Assembly: GCF_000317575.1 (NCBI RefSeq)
Contig: NC_019748.1
Span: forward strand, 2,686,501 to 2,750,500
Source of the DNA: Stanieria cyanosphaera PCC 7437
GTDB taxonomy: Bacteria; Cyanobacteriota; Cyanobacteriia; Cyanobacteriales; Xenococcaceae
Direction: 5' to 3'
Length of the DNA: 64,000 nucleotides
The position numbers and the translations under genes are program-made. The notes beneath the pieces are model-generated. The model searched no databases. It was not told where the DNA came from and saw only the letters and a program-made list of their open reading frames with translations. Shown piece after piece: positions 37,377-47,563 of this stretch. Within the stretch, counting starts at the first letter, position 1. Each line of letters opens with the position of its first letter.

Positions 37377-38495
37377 ATGAACGAAACAGAAGAATTTACC
37401 ATTGGTGTTGAAGAAGAATATCAGATTATTAATCCGCAAACGGGTGAACTTTGTGGTCGAGCCGAACAAATAATTGGTTATGCGCGAAAAACTCTAGACA
37501 AAGAGGTGGTACAGCCAGAAATGTACCTTTCTCAAGTAGAAATCGCCACAGTAGTTTGTCAATCATTATCAGAAGTACATCGAGAGTTAGCTAACTGTCG
37601 TCGAGCAGTAATCGAAGCAGCTAAACAAGATGGAAATGCCATTGCAGCAGCAGGAACTCATCCCTTTTCCGATTGGCAAAAGCAAGAACTTACACCCAAA
37701 CGTCGTTATCAAAATTTGCAAGCCGAACTCAAACAAACCATCCGTGAATTGGTTATTTTTGGTAATCATGTTCATGTAGGTTTAAAGGATAAAGCGATCG
37801 CTCTTCAAGTAATTAATCGTGCTAGAATTTGGTTATCGGTATTATTGGCATTGTCTGCTAATTCGCCTTTTTGGTTGGGTCAAGCCACTGGTTATGCTAG
37901 TTATCGTACTCAAATGTGGTCGCGACTTCCTCTCTCAGGACAGCCTCAATTCTTTAACGATTATCAAGAGTACACAACTTTGATTGAAGAGTTAATTTCT
38001 ACTGGTGCGATTAAAGATCCGACGACAATTTATTGGGATATTCGCTTATCTGAAAAGTTTCCTACTATTGAATTTCGCGTCACAGATATCTGTATGACTG
38101 TAGAAGAAGCAGTCACTATGGCTGGTCTAATTCGTGCTTTAGTTTACACTTGTTATCAAGAAGTTATTAATGATGAGTCTTTGATAGCAGTTCGCCCCGA
38201 AATTTTGAAGACTGCTCATTGGTGTGCTGCGCGTTATGGTTTGACGGAACATTTGGTTGATGTCCTCGAAAAAGTTACTCTTCCTGCTTCAGATTTAGTT
38301 AATCAATTTCTTGATTATTTACGTCCAGCTTTAGAAAAATTTGGTGACTGGGAAAAAGTTTCCGCTTCAGTTCAACACACCTTAGAACAAGGAAATGGCG
38401 CACAAAGACAATTAGAAATTTATGAAAAAACGGGTAGCTATCAAGAAGTAGTTAAATATATTGTGTCCCAAACCCAACAAGGAATAATCTCTTAA
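37377..38495 (+). CDS. YbdK-type carboxylate-amine ligase (GCS2 family)
   Basis: 372 aa. FTIGVEEEYQIINP at about 7-20 gives the metal-binding acidic residues of the GCS2 fold; GNHVHVGL and WDIRLSEKFPTIEFRVTDICMT carry further active-site residues. YbdK members make weak gamma-glutamyl-cysteine and their true role is uncertain; the dedicated cyanobacterial GshA is a different branch. Confidence 0.88.
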   Translation: MNETEEFTIGVEEEYQIINPQTGELCGRAEQIIGYARKTLDKEVVQPEMYLSQVEIATVVCQSLSEVHRELANCRRAVIEAAKQDGNAIAAAGTHPFSDWQKQELTPKRRYQNLQAELKQTIRELVIFGNHVHVGLKDKAIALQVINRARIWLSVLLALSANSPFWLGQATGYASYRTQMWSRLPLSGQPQFFNDYQEYTTLIEELISTGAIKDPTTIYWDIRLSEKFPTIEFRVTDICMTVEEAVTMAGLIRALVYTCYQEVINDESLIAVRPEILKTAHWCAARYGLTEHLVDVLEKVTLPASDLVNQFLDYLRPALEKFGDWEKVSASVQHTLEQGNGAQRQLEIYEKTGSYQEVVKYIVSQTQQGIIS

Positions 38496-38735
38496 ATAAT
38501 TAAGATAGCAATCCTATTTGAATCATGAAAATTGTTAAAGAGGAAAGGCAGGAGGACAAGGGTTGTTCTCGGACTCGAATTCGATTCGAGTTACAGCCCC
38601 TCCAGAAGGCAAAAGTCATTTTCACAAATGATTTAGAATCGCTATAGTCTAGGATCACTTCAGTATACTTGAATACTAATATTTCTCCAGATCGAATCAA
38701 AATATTTTGATAAGTAGTAGATAAAAGCGATCGCT

Positions 38736-38951
38736 ATGAGTTGGTTAATTTTTTTGTTGATTGGATTGATACTGATCTGGATAGGTTTAAAAGTTAGTGA
38801 AGAAGTAGTTCAACTCTCCACAGCCATCACAGCAGCAATTTTGCTAGTTTGGGGATTAGTTTTAACTCCTCAGTCATTATTATTATTAATTGAAATTATT
38901 ACGATTTTGGCTGTTTTTAGAATATGTATGCGTTGTTGTGAATGTGATTGA
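38736..38951 (+). CDS. Small two-helix membrane protein
   Basis: 71 aa. Two hydrophobic helices (about 3-20 and 30-63) and a Cys-rich end (CMRCCECD). A HIP1 site lies just upstream of the ATG and there is no strong ribosome site. Lies 45 bp before the LD-carboxypeptidase gene in the same direction. Function unknown; the Cys cluster could bind metal. Confidence 0.6.
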   Translation: MSWLIFLLIGLILIWIGLKVSEEVVQLSTAITAAILLVWGLVLTPQSLLLLIEIITILAVFRICMRCCECD

Positions 38952-38996
38952 TCGGTTTAAATAGTTGAGGTCAAATAAATTACTCCAAAACTATTG

Positions 38997-39938
38997 ATGG
39001 CAAAATCGAACTCTTATCCTTGTCAACTTCCACCAGCTTTAAAACCAGGAGATCGGGTTACAGTAATTGCTCCTAGTGGTGCTTTAAAAGAGTTTGAAGC
39101 CTTAGAACAAGGATTAGCCATCTGGCGATCGCGTGGTTATCAAGTTCAATTAGGTAGTAACTGGAATTTTCGTCACGGTTATTTAGCAGGAGATGATCGT
39201 CAACGCCGAGAAGCCTTAGCTCAAGCCTGGAGCGATCGCGACTGTCAAGCGATTCTTTGTGTTAGAGGCGGTTATGGTGGTGCTAGATTGTTGGAAGATT
39301 GGAATTGGAATTCATATTTATCAGAACAAACCAAGACAAAATCAGCCTGGTGTAATAGCAAGTGGTTGGTTGGCTTTTCTGACGTTACCAGCTTACTGTG
39401 GAGTTTAGCCAAGATTGGAATTGCAGGAGCTCACGCTCCAGTTTTAACTACTTTAGCCAGTGAGCCTGAATGGTCAATTAATAGGCTATTCGACTGTCTT
39501 GAAGGTCGTAAATTAGAACCATTACAAGGTAAAGGTTGGGGAGGTAGTCAAACTACAGGAATTCTTTTACCAGCTAATCTCACTGTCGCCACCCATTTAC
39601 TCAAAACTCCGATTCAACCATCGTTTGAAAGCATAATTTTGGCTTTAGAAGATGTAACAGAAGCTCCTTATCGTATTGATAGAATGTTAACTCAATGGAG
39701 ATTAATGAGGGCATTCACAGGAATCAAAGGAATTGCTTTAGGACGTTTTAGTCGTTGTGATGCACCTGTAGGTTTTAATAGTTGGAGTGTTGAAGAAGTA
39801 ATACGCGATCGCTTGTCCGACTTAAACATTCCGATTGTTTCTGATTTGCCTTTTGGACATGACGGAGTTAATGCTGCTTTACCGGTAGGACAGATGGTTC
39901 AACTTGATGCAGAAAAAGGCATTTTAAGTTGGTATTGA
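38997..39938 (+). CDS. LD-carboxypeptidase (S66 family)
   Basis: 313 aa from ATG 38997 (a TTG one codon earlier is possible). PGDRVTVIAPSG near the start, CVRGGYGGARLLEDW at about 85-99 and VGFSDVTSLLWSL with the nucleophilic Ser are the S66 pattern; Glu in LALEDVTEAPYRIDRML and a His in DLPFGHDG complete the triad. Trims the terminal D-Ala from murein tetrapeptides during cell-wall recycling. Confidence 0.92.
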   Translation: MAKSNSYPCQLPPALKPGDRVTVIAPSGALKEFEALEQGLAIWRSRGYQVQLGSNWNFRHGYLAGDDRQRREALAQAWSDRDCQAILCVRGGYGGARLLEDWNWNSYLSEQTKTKSAWCNSKWLVGFSDVTSLLWSLAKIGIAGAHAPVLTTLASEPEWSINRLFDCLEGRKLEPLQGKGWGGSQTTGILLPANLTVATHLLKTPIQPSFESIILALEDVTEAPYRIDRMLTQWRLMRAFTGIKGIALGRFSRCDAPVGFNSWSVEEVIRDRLSDLNIPIVSDLPFGHDGVNAALPVGQMVQLDAEKGILSWY

Positions 39939-40009
39939 AACACTCAAGCTTGAGCAGACAATCTTTTATAGTTTAATAATCTGACAAATTGCTGTTTAAT
40001 CTTATCTAA

Positions 40010-41116
40010 CTAATTTACTTCTAGCGCAGAAGTTGATTCTGTTTCTTCCAATGACTCAACTGTTTTTGACTCAGTTTTAGCTTCTAGTTGTTCTTGAGGA
40101 TTTTCTGTGTTAGAAGGAACAATCGTATCTTTTACTTCAGGTATTTGATTTGACTTAGCTTGGTATCCTGGTTCGACTATTCCTCTTGCTTCGGTTGCTG
40201 AAATTTTTCCTTTGATCAATTTAGCTAAAGTATCTAGTTCGCTTGGATCGTAGGTTACTAGTCGAACTGTATTATTAAAAGCATTTTCAATATTCTTGCC
40301 ATCTTCATCAATTAATTCCAACTGAACCCAGTTGCTACCTCGTTTAAAACCTTGAAGATAAATTGGTTGCCATTGATCTAGTAAAAAACTTTCTCCATTA
40401 ACAGTGACTCGAATTTGCCAATCTTTGATATCATCATTGAGATTTTCTTGGGCTACTAAATGTAGTGGGGCATTAGTTAAATAAAAATCTAGTAAAATTG
40501 GCTCGGCACTATATTTACCAGTTGGAAGGCTATAAGTTAATAAAGGTAAAGTTGGGTCAGGTCGATTATTATTCGTTTTGGTCAAAACATGAAAGCTTGT
40601 TTGTGCATAAGCTTCTTGATTTTTAAAACTTTCACCCCAAGGGCGAGCAGCAAATATTCTGATTGTGTGAGTACCAGGAGCAAGATTTTCTAAAACAATT
40701 GCTTCGTTAAGGTCGTATATGAGTCGGCTGGGTTCATTATCAACAATTAAATTTAAATGAGGACCCATTGCCAATTGTTCATCTTTAAATATAGGAAAAT
40801 TCTTGACTTGTAGTTTAACTTCAATAGTTGCCTCATCAAAAATTTCCTCTGAAGTTGGAGATAAAATAGCAACTTGAGGATAAAACTTTTCAAAATTTTG
40901 ATTGAGTTCTTGAATTGTCTGAGGCGGTGCTGATTCTGATAATTTTCCTCCTGAAGTGAATTTTGAGGTAGTTTTTTCCAATAATCCTACTGGTGAACTG
41001 GGCGAATTAAGTTGCCAACTATTGCCTGAAGCAACCTCGCCAGAATTGTCTGCTCCACAACCAAACAAATTCCAAGTCAAACTAATTAATAATAAATAAA
41101 CAAAAATAGTTTTCAT
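40010..41116 (-). CDS. Putative lipoprotein with Ig-like domains
   Basis: 368 aa from ATG 41116; ten further residues are possible upstream. The N-terminus MKTIFVYLLLISLTWNLFGC is a lipoprotein signal peptide with the lipobox Cys at residue 20. The middle has two beta-rich blocks: one at about 80-190 (VAILSPTSEEIF ... LNLIVDNEP ... APGTHTIRIFAARPWGE) and another at about 200-300. A Glu/Ser/Thr-rich disordered tail follows. Likely an envelope protein; conserved cyanobacterial, role unknown. Confidence 0.72.
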   Translation of the reverse strand: MKTIFVYLLLISLTWNLFGCGADNSGEVASGNSWQLNSPSSPVGLLEKTTSKFTSGGKLSESAPPQTIQELNQNFEKFYPQVAILSPTSEEIFDEATIEVKLQVKNFPIFKDEQLAMGPHLNLIVDNEPSRLIYDLNEAIVLENLAPGTHTIRIFAARPWGESFKNQEAYAQTSFHVLTKTNNNRPDPTLPLLTYSLPTGKYSAEPILLDFYLTNAPLHLVAQENLNDDIKDWQIRVTVNGESFLLDQWQPIYLQGFKRGSNWVQLELIDEDGKNIENAFNNTVRLVTYDPSELDTLAKLIKGKISATEARGIVEPGYQAKSNQIPEVKDTIVPSNTENPQEQLEAKTESKTVESLEETESTSALEVN

Positions 41117-41146
41117 CGAAATTAATCTATATTTAAAGCCCAACAC

Positions 41147-41519
41147 ATATCATTCTGCCATCAAATAAACTTAAGCGTTTCTATCGATTAAATTCCAATA
41201 AGTGTTACAACAGACAACCCCAGAAAATTTATTTACTTTTGTGAAGAAACTTTGTTTTTTCTTGACTTTTGGGATTTACAGGGTAGTGTTAAGCCTTACA
41301 AAATCAAGAATTAGAATGTTTTAAAATTTTGTTAAGCTTGACCATTACAGGAGAGGACGAAGTTTTATCATCTTAATTAATGCTTACGCCCGAAACCCAA
41401 TTTTTTGGGTCAAAGTAAGCAAAATTAAAGCAAAGTGGTTTTTTAAACTACCTATTTGCATAATTTAAAACTGATTACCAATAACATCTAATATCCATTG
41501 TCGAGAGAGGAGAATCCTC
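41147..41519 (+). promoter_or_regulatory. psaA upstream region with a leader hairpin
   Basis: 373 bp between a divergent lipoprotein gene and psaA; psaA promoters in cyanobacteria are strong and light-regulated. A hairpin at 41382-41420 has outer arms GCTTAC / GTAAGC and inner arms AACCCAA / TTGGGT around T4. It has no T tail after it, so it is more likely a leader structure than a terminator. GAGAGGAG at 41503-41513 is the psaA ribosome site. I could not assign -10/-35 or RpaB boxes with confidence. Confidence 0.6.
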
Positions 41520-43775
41520 ATGACAATCAGTCCTCAAAGAGAAGAGGCGAAAGTCAAAGTAACGGTTGATAACGATCCAGTACCTACTTCATTCGAGAAG
41601 TGGGGCAAACCTGGTCATTTTGATCGCACTCTGGCGAGAGGTCCCAAAACTACAACTTGGATTTGGAATCTCCACGCCGATGCACATGATTTTGACAGCC
41701 ATACTAGCGATTTAGAAGATATTTCTCGGAAAATCTTCAGCGCACATTTTGGTCACTTAGCAGTTATCTTCGTTTGGTTAAGCGGTATGTACTTCCATGG
41801 TGCACGCTTCTCCAACTATGAAGCCTGGTTAGCCAATCCAATCGCTATCAAACCCAGCGCGCAAGTTGTTTGGCCAGTTGTTGGTCAAGGAATTTTAAAT
41901 GGCGATGTCGGTGGTGGCTTCCACGGTATCCAGATCACTTCTGGATTGTTCTATCTCTGGCGCGCCTCTGGATTTACTAATGGCTATCAGTTATACTGCA
42001 CTGCCATTGGGGGTCTAGTTATGGCAGCCCTGATGATCTTCGCTGGTTGGTTCCACTATCATAAAAGAGCTCCTAAGCTTGAGTGGTTCCAAAATGCTGA
42101 ATCAATGATGAATCACCATTTAGCTGGACTATTAGGTTGTGGTTCTCTTGGTTGGGCTGGTCATCAAATCCATGTATCCTTACCAATTAACAAGCTCCTA
42201 GATGCAGGTGTTGCTCCTGGCGACATCCCCTTGCCCCACGAGTTCATTCTCGATAGCAGCAAGATGGCAGAGCTATATCCCAGTTTTGCACAAGGGCTAA
42301 AACCCTTCTTTACCTTAAACTGGGGAGTATATTCTGACTTCTTGACCTTTAAAGGAGGATTGAACCCAGTAACTGGTGGTTTGTGGCTCTCCGATTCAGC
42401 GCATCACCATTTAGCGATCGCTGTGTTGTTTATCATTGCTGGTCATCAGTACCGTACCAATTGGGGTATTGGTCACAGCATGAAAGAAATTCTGGAGAAT
42501 CATCGCGGACCTTTCACTGGTAAAGGACACCAAGGACTGTATGAAATTTTGACCACTTCTTGGCATGCTCAACTAGCAATTAACCTAGCTTTATTAGGTT
42601 CTTTGAGCATTATTGTGGCACATCATATGTACGCCATGCCTCCCTATCCTTATCAAGCGATCGATTATGCTACCCAGCTATCGTTGTTTACTCATCATGT
42701 CTGGATTGGCGGTTTCTTGATTGTTGGAGCAGGCGCACACGGGGCTATCTTTATGGTTCGGGATTACGATCCAGCCAAGAATGTTGATAACCTTTTAGAT
42801 AGAGTTCTTCGTCATAGAGATGCAATTATCTCTCATCTAAACTGGGTCTGTATCTTCCTAGGCTTCCATAGCTTTGGACTTTATGTCCACAATGACACTA
42901 TGCGTGCTTTTGGTCGCCCTCAAGATATGTTCTCTGATACAGGGATTCAGCTACAGCCAATCTTTGCTCAGTGGGTACAAAATATTCATACTTTAGCTCC
43001 AGGCGGAACTGCACCTACAGCTTTAGAACCAGCGAGTTATGCTTTTGGCGGTGATGTAATTGCAGTTGGTGGTAAAGTAGCGATGATGCCTATTGCTCTG
43101 GGTACAGCAGACTTTATGGTTCATCATATTCATGCTTTTACCATTCACGTAACTGTATTAATTCTGCTTAAAGGTGTTCTTTTTGCTCGCAGTTCCCGCT
43201 TGATTCCCGATAAGATGAAATTAGGTTTTCGCTTCCCTTGTGACGGGCCTGGACGGGGTGGTACTTGTCAAGTATCTGCTTGGGATCACGTTTTCCTAGG
43301 CTTATTCTGGATGTACAATTCCTTGTCGGTCGTACTTTTCCACTTCAGTTGGAAGATGCAATCGGATGTCTGGGGTACAGTAGCAAATGATGGCACAGTT
43401 TCCCATGTTACCAATGGCAACTTTGCTCAAAGTGCAATTACCATTAATGGTTGGTTGCGCGACTTCCTTTGGGCTCAAGCCTCTCAGGTAATTAACTCTT
43501 ACGGCTCAGCTTTGTCAGCCTATGGCATTATGTTCCTAGCGGGTCATTTCGTTTTTGCTTTTAGCTTAATGTTCCTCTTTAGTGGACGTGGTTATTGGCA
43601 AGAATTGATTGAATCAATTGTTTGGGCGCATAATAAACTTAAAGTAGCTCCATCAATTCAGCCTCGTGCTTTGAGTATTACTCAAGGTCGCGCAGTTGGA
43701 GTAGCTCACTATCTCCTAGGGGGAATTGTTACTACCTGGGCGTTCTTCCTGGCGAGAACTATTTCACTAGGATAA
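41520..43775 (+). CDS. psaA: Photosystem I P700 apoprotein A1
   Basis: 751 aa, the normal size. Eleven membrane helices; [20 protein letters not shown] at about 570-590 supplies two of the four Cys ligands of the Fx iron-sulphur cluster, and many His residues bind chlorophyll. Forms the PSI reaction-centre heterodimer with PsaB. Followed by psaB after 269 bp, with a long hairpin in between. Confidence 0.99.
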   Translation: MTISPQREEAKVKVTVDNDPVPTSFEKWGKPGHFDRTLARGPKTTTWIWNLHADAHDFDSHTSDLEDISRKIFSAHFGHLAVIFVWLSGMYFHGARFSNYEAWLANPIAIKPSAQVVWPVVGQGILNGDVGGGFHGIQITSGLFYLWRASGFTNGYQLYCTAIGGLVMAALMIFAGWFHYHKRAPKLEWFQNAESMMNHHLAGLLGCGSLGWAGHQIHVSLPINKLLDAGVAPGDIPLPHEFILDSSKMAELYPSFAQGLKPFFTLNWGVYSDFLTFKGGLNPVTGGLWLSDSAHHHLAIAVLFIIAGHQYRTNWGIGHSMKEILENHRGPFTGKGHQGLYEILTTSWHAQLAINLALLGSLSIIVAHHMYAMPPYPYQAIDYATQLSLFTHHVWIGGFLIVGAGAHGAIFMVRDYDPAKNVDNLLDRVLRHRDAIISHLNWVCIFLGFHSFGLYVHNDTMRAFGRPQDMFSDTGIQLQPIFAQWVQNIHTLAPGGTAPTALEPASYAFGGDVIAVGGKVAMMPIALGTADFMVHHIHAFTIHVTVLILLKGVLFARSSRLIPDKMKLGFRFPCDGPGRGGTCQVSAWDHVFLGLFWMYNSLSVVLFHFSWKMQSDVWGTVANDGTVSHVTNGNFAQSAITINGWLRDFLWAQASQVINSYGSALSAYGIMFLAGHFVFAFSLMFLFSGRGYWQELIESIVWAHNKLKVAPSIQPRALSITQGRAVGVAHYLLGGIVTTWAFFLARTISLG

Positions 43776-43793
43776 AAATAATTAATGCCTTTC

Positions 43794-43852
43794 TACCAAT
43801 CTTCGTGGGATGGTTGGGGTGAAAAACTTAAGCTATCCCATCAAGATTGGTA
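43794..43852 (+). other. Long hairpin between psaA and psaB
   Basis: TACCAATCTTCGTGGGAT (43794-43811) pairs with ATCCCATCAAGATTGGTA (43835-43852) except for two central bases, giving an 18-bp arm around a 23-nt loop. No T run follows, so it is probably an RNA stability or processing element or an attenuator rather than a full terminator. Confidence 0.75.
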
Positions 43853-44044
43853 AACTAACCTGCTCAAACAGTAGGAAAGTTCAAAATCAGCAAACTTTAC
43901 GGTTAATCAACCCAAATTGAAAACCGTTTTTAACAAACTTACTACCGAGAATAAATAATTTCTAGGTGGTAAAAAAAAAAGAAAATGAGCAGCAAGTAAT
44001 TGTTTTAGTCTCATTTTTAACCAGAGGAGAATTCCTAAAGACCT

Positions 44045-46273
44045 ATGGCAACTAAATTTCCAAAATTTAGCCAGGATCTTGCACAAGACCCAACAACACG
44101 TCGAATCTGGTACGGAATTGCCACTGCTCATGACTTTGAGCTTCATGATGGCATGACTGAGGAAAATCTTTATCAAAAGATTTTTGCTTCCCACTTCGGT
44201 CATATTGCAATCATCTTCTTGTGGACTTCCGGTACTCTGTTTCACGTAGCCTGGCAAGGTAACTTTGAACAGTGGATTAAAGATCCTTTAAACATTCGTC
44301 CCATTGCTCATGCGATTTGGGATCCTCAGTTTGGTGATGCAGCAGTAGATGCTTTCACTCAAGCTGGTGCTTCTTATCCAGTAGATATTTCTTATTCTGG
44401 TGTTTACCACTGGTTCTATACCATTGGGATGACCAACAACCAAGACCTTTATCAAGGAGCAATCTTCTTACTGATTTTGGCTTCCTTGTTCTTGTTTGCA
44501 GGTTGGTTGCACCTACAACCCAAGTTCCGTCCTAGTCTGGCTTGGTTTAAAAATGCTGAGTCTCGGATGAACCATCACTTAGCTGGTTTATTTGGAGTTA
44601 GCTCCTTAGCTTGGACTGGTCACTTGGTTCACGTTGCAATTCCTGAGTCGAGAGGACAGCACGTAGGTTGGGATAACTTCCTATCTACTCCTCCACATCC
44701 CGCAGGTTTAGGACCTTTCTTTAGCCTGAATTGGGGTGCTTACGCTCAGAATCCAGATACTGCTAACCATGTATTTGGGACTTCTGAAGGAGCAGGAACT
44801 GCAATTTTGACTTTTTTAGGTGGTTTTCATCCTCAAACAGAATCTCTCTGGCTAACAGATATCGCTCATCACCATTTAGCGATCGCGGTTATCTTCATTA
44901 TTGCTGGTCATATGTACCGTACTAATTTTGGTATTGGTCACAGCATGAAAGAGATTCTGGATGCTCACCGACCTCCAGAAGGAACTCCCTTGGGTGGAGT
45001 ATTGGGTGCAGGTCACAAAGGAATCTACGACACTTACAACAATTCTCTGCACTTCCAATTAGGATGGCACTTAGCTTGTTTAGGTGTAATAACTTCTTTG
45101 GTTGCCCAACACATGTATTCCATGCCTCCTTATGCTTTTATAGCTAAGGATTACACTACTCAAGCAGCCCTTTATACTCATCATCAGTATATTGCTGGTT
45201 TCTTGATGCTTGGTGCTTTCGCTCATGGTGCAATCTTCTGGGTACGTGATTATGACCCCGAAGCCAACAAAAATAATGTTTTGGCAAGGGTATTAGAACA
45301 TAAAGAAGCGATTATTTCTCACTTAAGCTGGGTATCTCTCTTCCTTGGTTTCCATACTTTAGGTTTATACGTGCACAACGATGTCGTAGTTGCCTTTGGT
45401 ACCCCTGAAAAACAAATTTTGATCGAGCCTGTTTTTGCTCAGTGGATTCAGGCTGCTCATGGTAAAGCTCTGTATGGATTTGATACTCTATTATCCAATC
45501 CAGATAGTGTTGCTTACACTGCTTTCCCCAATCACGGCAACGTTTGGTTACCTGGTTGGTTAGACGCAATCAATAGCGGTACTAACTCCTTATTCTTGAC
45601 CATTGGTCCTGGTGACTTCTTAGTTCACCATGCGATCGCGCTAGGTTTACATACCACTACTTTGATTTTGGTCAAAGGTGCTTTAGATGCACGTGGTTCC
45701 AAACTAATGCCAGACAAAAAAGACTTCGGTTTTGCCTTCCCTTGTGATGGTCCTGGTCGTGGCGGTACTTGTGATATCTCTGCTTGGGATTCCGTTTACC
45801 TCGCTTCTTTCTGGATGTTAAACACCTTGGGCTGGTTAACCTTCTACTGGCATTGGAAACACCTCGCTATTTGGCAAGGTAACGTTGCTCAGTTCAACGA
45901 AAACTCTACCTATTTAATGGGTTGGTTCCGTGATTATCTGTGGGGCTATTCCGCATCACTAATTAACGGTTACAATCCCTACGGAACTAATAACCTTTCT
46001 GTTTGGGCCTGGATGTTCCTCTTAGGACACTTGGCTTGGGCGACTGGTTTCATGTTCCTCATCTCTTGGCGTGGTTACTGGCAAGAGTTAATTGAAACTC
46101 TTGTTTGGGCGCACGAGCGTACTCCTCTAGCTAACATAGTTCGTTGGAAAGATAAGCCCGTCGCTATGTCTATCGTTCAAGGTCGCGTAGTTGGTGCAGC
46201 CCACTTTGCCTTTGGCTACGTTCTGACCTATGCAGCCTTTGTGATTGCTTCTACTGCCAGCAGGGTTGGCTAA
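44045..46273 (+). CDS. psaB: Photosystem I P700 apoprotein A2
   Basis: 742 aa, the usual length. [20 protein letters not shown] supplies the other two Fx Cys ligands. Homologous with PsaA along its length. AGAGGAG at about 44023-44029 precedes the ATG. A strong terminator follows at 46305. Confidence 0.99.
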   Translation: MATKFPKFSQDLAQDPTTRRIWYGIATAHDFELHDGMTEENLYQKIFASHFGHIAIIFLWTSGTLFHVAWQGNFEQWIKDPLNIRPIAHAIWDPQFGDAAVDAFTQAGASYPVDISYSGVYHWFYTIGMTNNQDLYQGAIFLLILASLFLFAGWLHLQPKFRPSLAWFKNAESRMNHHLAGLFGVSSLAWTGHLVHVAIPESRGQHVGWDNFLSTPPHPAGLGPFFSLNWGAYAQNPDTANHVFGTSEGAGTAILTFLGGFHPQTESLWLTDIAHHHLAIAVIFIIAGHMYRTNFGIGHSMKEILDAHRPPEGTPLGGVLGAGHKGIYDTYNNSLHFQLGWHLACLGVITSLVAQHMYSMPPYAFIAKDYTTQAALYTHHQYIAGFLMLGAFAHGAIFWVRDYDPEANKNNVLARVLEHKEAIISHLSWVSLFLGFHTLGLYVHNDVVVAFGTPEKQILIEPVFAQWIQAAHGKALYGFDTLLSNPDSVAYTAFPNHGNVWLPGWLDAINSGTNSLFLTIGPGDFLVHHAIALGLHTTTLILVKGALDARGSKLMPDKKDFGFAFPCDGPGRGGTCDISAWDSVYLASFWMLNTLGWLTFYWHWKHLAIWQGNVAQFNENSTYLMGWFRDYLWGYSASLINGYNPYGTNNLSVWAWMFLLGHLAWATGFMFLISWRGYWQELIETLVWAHERTPLANIVRWKDKPVAMSIVQGRVVGAAHFAFGYVLTYAAFVIASTASRVG

Positions 46274-46304
46274 AGATAGTTTTCACAAACTAACATAAAA
46301 AATG

Positions 46305-46337
46305 AATCCTCTACCTTTGGGTAGGGGATTTTTCTTG
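46305..46337 (+). terminator. Rho-independent terminator of psaAB
   Basis: Arms AATCCTCTACC / GGTAGGGGATT (one G-U pair) with a TTTG loop and a T tract, 31 bp after the psaB stop. Confidence 0.9.
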
Positions 46338-46441
46338 TTTAAGAAAGTAGTTAATACGTACTTTTTATAATTATCAACTGATTTAAAAAAATGGATTTTT
46401 GAGCTTATTTTGTTGAGTTTTGTAAACCACAACTTTGATTA

Positions 46442-47419
46442 TTATTGAAATGTCAGGTAATGAAGACTAAATAACTGTTGTGAATCAGTCCAAACACATT
46501 TGGCTTGAAAACCTGCTTGAGCAGCTAAGGATTGAAATTCTGTACAAGTATATTTATAAGAATGTTCAGTTCTCAATAATTCTCCTTGCTTAAACTCAAT
46601 TTCTACATCATCAATTTTAATCACTTGATTTTTCAAACTAACTATATACATTTCAATGCGACCAAGCTCATTATAAGTAGCTCGATAAATAAAATTATCT
46701 AAATTAAAATTAGCTTTTAATTCTCGATTAATCCGAGTCAACAAATTTAAAGCAAAAGCAGCAGAAACCCCTTGAGAATCATCATAAGCTGGTTCAAGAA
46801 TTGAGCGCTCTTTTTTGAGATCCACTCCAATTATCAGACTGCCGTTTGGTTGTAAAATTTTGCCTACATTTTTCAGAAATTCTACTACCTCAACAGGCTC
46901 TAAATTACCAATCGAAGAACCAGGGAAAAAACCTACTTTATATTTATTTTCAATTAAAGGAATCTTTGGTAGATGCAACGGTTGAGTATAATCAGTACAA
47001 ATAGCGATCGCATTTAAATCTGGATAAGCCTCTACCAAATTATGACAAGATTCATATAAATGTTGTACAGAAATATCTAGTGCTACATAAATGGGTAATT
47101 GTTTCATCGCATCCAGAATGATTCTCACTTTTTGCGAACTACCACTACCAAATTCAACTAAAACACCATCTCCAATTAAAGAAGCAATTTCGTGAGCATT
47201 ATCTTTAAGAATCCCCATTTCGGTGCGGGTAAGATAATATTCATCTAAATCACAGATTTGATCGAATAATTCCGAACCCTTTTTATCGTATAAAAATTTA
47301 GCAGAGATAGCTTTTTGAGGTTGTTGCAATCCCTTAATGATCTCGGTGCGAAAGTCAGCTAGAGACGGATGCAAATCGTAAAGTTTGACTTTTGATTGAG
47401 AGTGTGAGGGTGCAATCAT
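46442..47419 (-). CDS. egtD: L-histidine N(alpha)-methyltransferase
   Basis: 325 aa. Trimethylates histidine to hercynine in ergothioneine synthesis. Seen: SAKFLYDKKGSELFDQICDLDEYYLTRTE at about 40-66 in pieces typical of EgtD, the SAM site LVEFGSGSSQKVR, and FFPGSSIGNLEPVE. Lies 143 bp after egtB in the same direction, forming a two-gene pathway unit. Confidence 0.94.
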   Translation of the reverse strand: MIAPSHSQSKVKLYDLHPSLADFRTEIIKGLQQPQKAISAKFLYDKKGSELFDQICDLDEYYLTRTEMGILKDNAHEIASLIGDGVLVEFGSGSSQKVRIILDAMKQLPIYVALDISVQHLYESCHNLVEAYPDLNAIAICTDYTQPLHLPKIPLIENKYKVGFFPGSSIGNLEPVEVVEFLKNVGKILQPNGSLIIGVDLKKERSILEPAYDDSQGVSAAFALNLLTRINRELKANFNLDNFIYRATYNELGRIEMYIVSLKNQVIKIDDVEIEFKQGELLRTEHSYKYTCTEFQSLAAQAGFQAKCVWTDSQQLFSLHYLTFQ

Positions 47420-47563
47420 CTAATTGACTCCTGTAATTAATTAAATTTTTAGTTGTAAGAAAAGAATTTAGTCAAACTGATTACTTTTGATTAATTTCAT
47501 GCCTATTTTAAAAGTAAGTTGGCAATAACTTTAATTACTTCTACTGAAAGATGTAGTTTAAAT

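Noticed and set aside
38500-38700. 66-aa minus frame and an ACTCGAAT / ATTCGAGT hairpin near 38573-38591
   Set aside because: No coding pattern. The hairpin resembles a tRNA T-arm but no cloverleaf could be built around it.
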